64,000 nucleotides of DNA from a virus, in IMG/VR virus record IMGVR_UViG_3300009443_000004, positions 1 to 64,000 of that record. One strand, 5' to 3'. A model generated the notes under the pieces. That model searched no databases. It worked only from the letters and a program-made list of their open reading frames with translations, and was not told the DNA's origin. Of this stretch, positions 61,145-64,000 are shown piece after piece (position 1 is the first letter of the stretch; every line of letters starts with the position of its first letter). The position numbers were made by a program, and so were the translations under genes.

Positions 61145-62314
61145 ATGAAAAAAAGATTTAAATTAGAATTTAATATGTATCCTGAAGGTACTGGTAATTG
61201 GGATAAAAATCAGTTATCAGGTGTGGCTGTAAAATGGAGTGAACAGGAATGTCAATATTTATATAGCAATTATAAGTATCAAATTGAAGAAGAAGACTTT
61301 AAATTGTTAGGATTGCCTATACCTGATAATGTAGACAATATAGATTTACAAGACAAAAAGATATATAGGTTTCCTAAATTAACTCTACCTAGACAAAAGG
61401 TAGATTTATTAAAGGAAAGATATAACTGCAAGGTTATTAGAGATAATACAAAAGCAGACATATCTATTGTATCCTTAAAATTATTTGATACTCTTTTTGA
61501 AAGAACATGGAATAAATCTATAGCATATAGTGATGCCTATAAGATAATTAAGCATATGAAAGACTTTGATTGGTTTACTGATGAAGCTTTAGATGTACTT
61601 AGAGGTTTTCTTAGTAATGCTACTCCTGCATGTATGATTGAATTTCGTCTGAACCAAGGTTATTATAGTATCAATCATAAAAGTAAAAATATAAGAGAAC
61701 AGATGTATGATGATCTAGTTAAATGGATGAAAAAAGAAGAGCTCAATGATTATGATAGTGGATTTGATTGGATCTTACCAAAGAAAAACTATGTAGCTTT
61801 TAATAATTTATTAAGCTCTTCTAGTCAACTAGTTCTAGATTCATCAATATCAGCTATAATTGATTCTGAGCTAGCCGTAATTGAAAATGATAAGTATGAT
61901 GACATTGAAAAGATGATAACTAGTACAGATATAGATAATAGATCTTTAGCTGTGGAGATGTTGGCTAACTGTAACATAGAAAAATCATTTGATGTGGTAT
62001 CAGGTTTATATTTTTGGCATTATGATTGGTTCAAAAATACTAATAACTGGAATTCAGTCAATGTCAAAGCAATGCGTACTAGATTAAAACATTATGAAGG
62101 TAATCATAACAGTAATGGTATATGGTCATTTAATAGTTATCTGAATACATTAATGAATGATAGAAAATTAACAAGGTTTGCAGTAGACAGAACAAGAGAA
62201 AAACTCATGAATACTCTAATGGACCCTATGGTTGGTAAAAGTGCTCAAGTATTTAAAGTTGACTTAGAAAATTTGTATATTGCAGATAAATTAGAAAAAA
62301 TGATAAATGAATAG
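61145..62314 (+). CDS. MoxR-operon partner protein 2 (389 aa)
   Basis: Residues 72-110 (IYRFPKLTLPRQKVDLLKER, NTKADISIVS) align with residues 68-105 of partner 1, suggesting distant paralogues. The C-terminal half is helical repeat-like (DNRSLAVEMLANCNIEKSFD, FWHYDWFKNTNNWNSV). It overlaps the nuclease gene by eight bases. Role unknown; likely substrate or adaptor of the MoxR/VWA pair. Confidence 0.6.
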   Translation: MKKRFKLEFNMYPEGTGNWDKNQLSGVAVKWSEQECQYLYSNYKYQIEEEDFKLLGLPIPDNVDNIDLQDKKIYRFPKLTLPRQKVDLLKERYNCKVIRDNTKADISIVSLKLFDTLFERTWNKSIAYSDAYKIIKHMKDFDWFTDEALDVLRGFLSNATPACMIEFRLNQGYYSINHKSKNIREQMYDDLVKWMKKEELNDYDSGFDWILPKKNYVAFNNLLSSSSQLVLDSSISAIIDSELAVIENDKYDDIEKMITSTDIDNRSLAVEMLANCNIEKSFDVVSGLYFWHYDWFKNTNNWNSVNVKAMRTRLKHYEGNHNSNGIWSFNSYLNTLMNDRKLTRFAVDRTREKLMNTLMDPMVGKSAQVFKVDLENLYIADKLEKMINE

Positions 62315-63302
62315 AAATTATCAAAAAGAAGAGGAGTTTTATGCAGATAAAGAATTCTGCTTTAGCTACTCTTCTTTAAATAAATTATTATTTTCACCGT
62401 CCCTGTTCTACAAGGACTATATATTAAAAGATAGAGAGGTAAGAACGGATAAACATTTAGTAGAAGGCAAGCTTTTACATTGTTTGTTATTTGAGCCTGA
62501 AAATTTTGAGAGCAAGTTTAACCTTATGCCTGGTAAAATCCCAACAGATTCTGTAAAAAGAGTGCTGAAAGATTTAACACTTCATACAGATGCGGAAACA
62601 CTTGCAGATTGTGAAGACTTTGTTATACTAGACTCGTTAAAGTCAGTCAATCTATATCAGTCTTTGAAAGCTGATGAAGCTAGACTTGCTAAAGTAAGAA
62701 CTGATGACAATGAGTCTTATTGGAAATTCTTAAATAATACTAACAAAGATACAATTGATCAAATGACATTAGATAGGTCAAATGATCAGGTTGATATATT
62801 AAAGGATAAGAAAGATGTAATGGCATTGTTTAGCAATGAGTCAACAGACTTTGAGTTAGATGATTATGAAACACATGCAGAACAATACTTAAGCTGTAAG
62901 TTAAAAGGGATGCCTTTTGGTTTACATGGTTATATAGATTTCTATAGCATAGATCATAAAGAAAAGAGCATTGTTATATCAGACTTAAAGACAACCGGAA
63001 AGACTATATCTGATTTTAAAGAGACTGTTGACTTTTATAACTACTGGTTACAGGCAGCTATATATTGTAAGTTAGTTTGGGACTCTATGGATTCTATAGA
63101 GAACCGTGATGATTATACTATAGAATTTAAATTTGTTGTTATAGACAAATATAACCAAGCTTATGTGTTTGATGTAACTCAGGATACATTAAGTGGATGG
63201 GCGGAAGGATTAGGTGGTGTTTTAAAAGCAGCAGATTACCATTATAAAGAAAGAAACTATGTTTTACCCTATGAATTCTTAGTAAATAAGGTTAACTTAT
63301 AG
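62307..63302 (+). CDS. PD-(D/E)XK exonuclease, RecE/YqaJ-like (331 aa)
   Basis: Opening YSSLNKLLFSPSLFYKDYIL, then VEGKLLHCLLFEP (first motif with His), FGLHGYIDFYSID and the catalytic IVISDLKTTGKT (D-x-K). This order is that of RecE-like exonucleases (DUF3799/PDDEXK group). It would resect DNA ends for the Sak4/SSB recombination pathway encoded upstream. It overlaps partner 2 by eight bases. Confidence 0.85.
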   Translation: MNRNYQKEEEFYADKEFCFSYSSLNKLLFSPSLFYKDYILKDREVRTDKHLVEGKLLHCLLFEPENFESKFNLMPGKIPTDSVKRVLKDLTLHTDAETLADCEDFVILDSLKSVNLYQSLKADEARLAKVRTDDNESYWKFLNNTNKDTIDQMTLDRSNDQVDILKDKKDVMALFSNESTDFELDDYETHAEQYLSCKLKGMPFGLHGYIDFYSIDHKEKSIVISDLKTTGKTISDFKETVDFYNYWLQAAIYCKLVWDSMDSIENRDDYTIEFKFVVIDKYNQAYVFDVTQDTLSGWAEGLGGVLKAADYHYKERNYVLPYEFLVNKVNL

Positions 63303-63303
63303 T

Positions 63304-63891
63304 ATGGGAGTATACACAGATTATTTTCAAAAGAGTAAGGTCTTTCTATATCCATTATTGGAGTTAAGGAAAGGCTTAACACATGTTCCAAAGCAAACTT
63401 ATTCTGCTTGGGAGGATGTGTACTCTGTTGAAGATAGAATGTTTTTATGTTTATATAAAACTCCACTGAATGAAAGCTTTCAGAAATTTATTACTGAAAA
63501 TATACATTCAAATAAATATTATGATCAGCACATAGAACTTGCTGAGGGTAAACATTTATTTGTTTTTGACTTTAGTTCGCTTAAGTTTGATTATGATAAC
63601 TTTATTAAAGGCAGTTATTCAAAATATTCTGTTGATAGTAAAGTTAAAATACTAGATTTCTTTGGTAATGATGATAAAGTATCAGAATATATACATTCAT
63701 TTTTATCACCAGAGGATTCACATGAAGAGTATGCTAAATTTTTAGATGTTAGTGTAGAATCACTAGTAGATGTGTATGAAGTATGCACACCTCCAGATCT
63801 AGAAAAGGAGACTCTTATAGATAATAATTATCTATTAGTTAGGTTATTAGAAGATACTTGTATATCTTTGAACCAAATAAAATCAAAATAA
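63304..63891 (+). CDS. Phage protein of unknown function (195 aa)
   Basis: Begins MGVYTDYFQKSKVFLYPLLE, a form I recall from Bacteroidota phages, with VEDRMFLCLYKTPLNE and YDNFIKGSYSKYSVDSKVKI. Mixed alpha/beta, acidic end. It starts one base after the nuclease stop. Function unknown. Confidence 0.65.
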   Translation: MGVYTDYFQKSKVFLYPLLELRKGLTHVPKQTYSAWEDVYSVEDRMFLCLYKTPLNESFQKFITENIHSNKYYDQHIELAEGKHLFVFDFSSLKFDYDNFIKGSYSKYSVDSKVKILDFFGNDDKVSEYIHSFLSPEDSHEEYAKFLDVSVESLVDVYEVCTPPDLEKETLIDNNYLLVRLLEDTCISLNQIKSK

Positions 63892-63895
63892 AATT

Positions 63896-64000
63896 ATGGC
63901 AACAATAGGACAGAACATGATGTTAGTTAACTCTAGCTTCAGAAATGCAAAATCCTTTACAATGATACCTGTGAGTTTAGACTCACCATATACAGAAGCT
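63896..64000 (+). CDS. Conserved phage protein, 3' end outside window (35 codons seen)
   Basis: Begins MATIGQNMMLVNSSFRNAKS after an A-rich leader (AAAATT). The NMML.NS.FRNAK opening belongs to a family I have seen in related phages without known function. The frame is open to the right edge. Confidence 0.6.
   Translation, partial: MATIGQNMMLVNSSFRNAKSFTMIPVSLDSPYTEA

Noticed and set aside
1-64000. CRISPR array, insertion sequence, integrase or attachment site
   Set aside because: No regularly spaced repeats, transposase, integrase or terminal repeat pair was seen; the early motif copies are dispersed and single.

Overview
This window is part of the genome of a virulent tailed phage that infects Bacteroidota. 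It is very AT-rich. Starts are preceded by A-rich stretches rather than Shine-Dalgarno sequences, and one promoter matches the Bacteroidota host form (TTG, 20 bases, TATCTTTG). The virion genes and their order (TerL, portal, scaffold-like, capsid, HU/IHF-like protein, two conserved adaptor/ring-like proteins, a giant tail protein) recall crAss-like phages (Crassvirales) and relatives from aquatic Flavobacteriia. That placement rests on remembered families, not a search. TAA, TAG and TGA all end genes, so the code is standard.

Layout. Bases 1-42267 are one long minus-strand virion block, transcribed leftwards. In transcription order it holds small basic proteins, an amidase endolysin, an HU/IHF-like protein, a PD-(D/E)XK nuclease, a GroES homologue, TerL, portal, scaffold, capsid, adaptors, a second abundant structural protein, fibre genes (one with an S74 chaperone), adhesin-like proteins with VWA and FN3 domains, a metallophosphoesterase, two adaptor/ring-like proteins, a 2,150-codon tail protein broken by one in-frame TAA, and a left-edge protein with an HEYAH zinc-protease motif. 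Strong intrinsic terminators divide the block into units, and an AT-rich motif resembling GTATATTAT-N(3-5)-TATAG precedes several of them.

Bases 42268-42517 are a divergent control region with repeated C-runs. From 42518 rightwards is a plus-strand early and replication block. Its first part (42.5-47.5 kb) is built of short units. Four copies of ACTGCTCCCTTCC-N5-TATG (first G is A in one) have exact spacing. Three lie 34-39 bases before a start codon, and the fourth lies at the 5' end of a compact structured RNA closed by a 14-bp stem and a T7 tract. I read the motif as a phage-specific early promoter. Two paralogous early proteins (109 and 112 aa) flank this RNA gene.

The second part (47.5-64 kb) encodes an HNH-like protein, three back-to-back tRNAs (Arg-TCT, Leu-TAA, CAT), an SF2 helicase, uracil-DNA glycosylase, a DnaA-domain-IV-like protein, a DnaB-type helicase, a Sak4-like ATPase, an SSB-like protein, a minimal primase, a RusA-like resolvase, a VWA/DUF2201-type protein beside a MoxR-like AAA+ ATPase with two partner proteins, and a RecE/RecB-like nuclease. 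No DNA polymerase or RNA polymerase gene lies in the window.

Most worth following are the early-promoter motif with its RNA gene, the in-frame stop in the tail protein, and the MoxR/VWA cassette.
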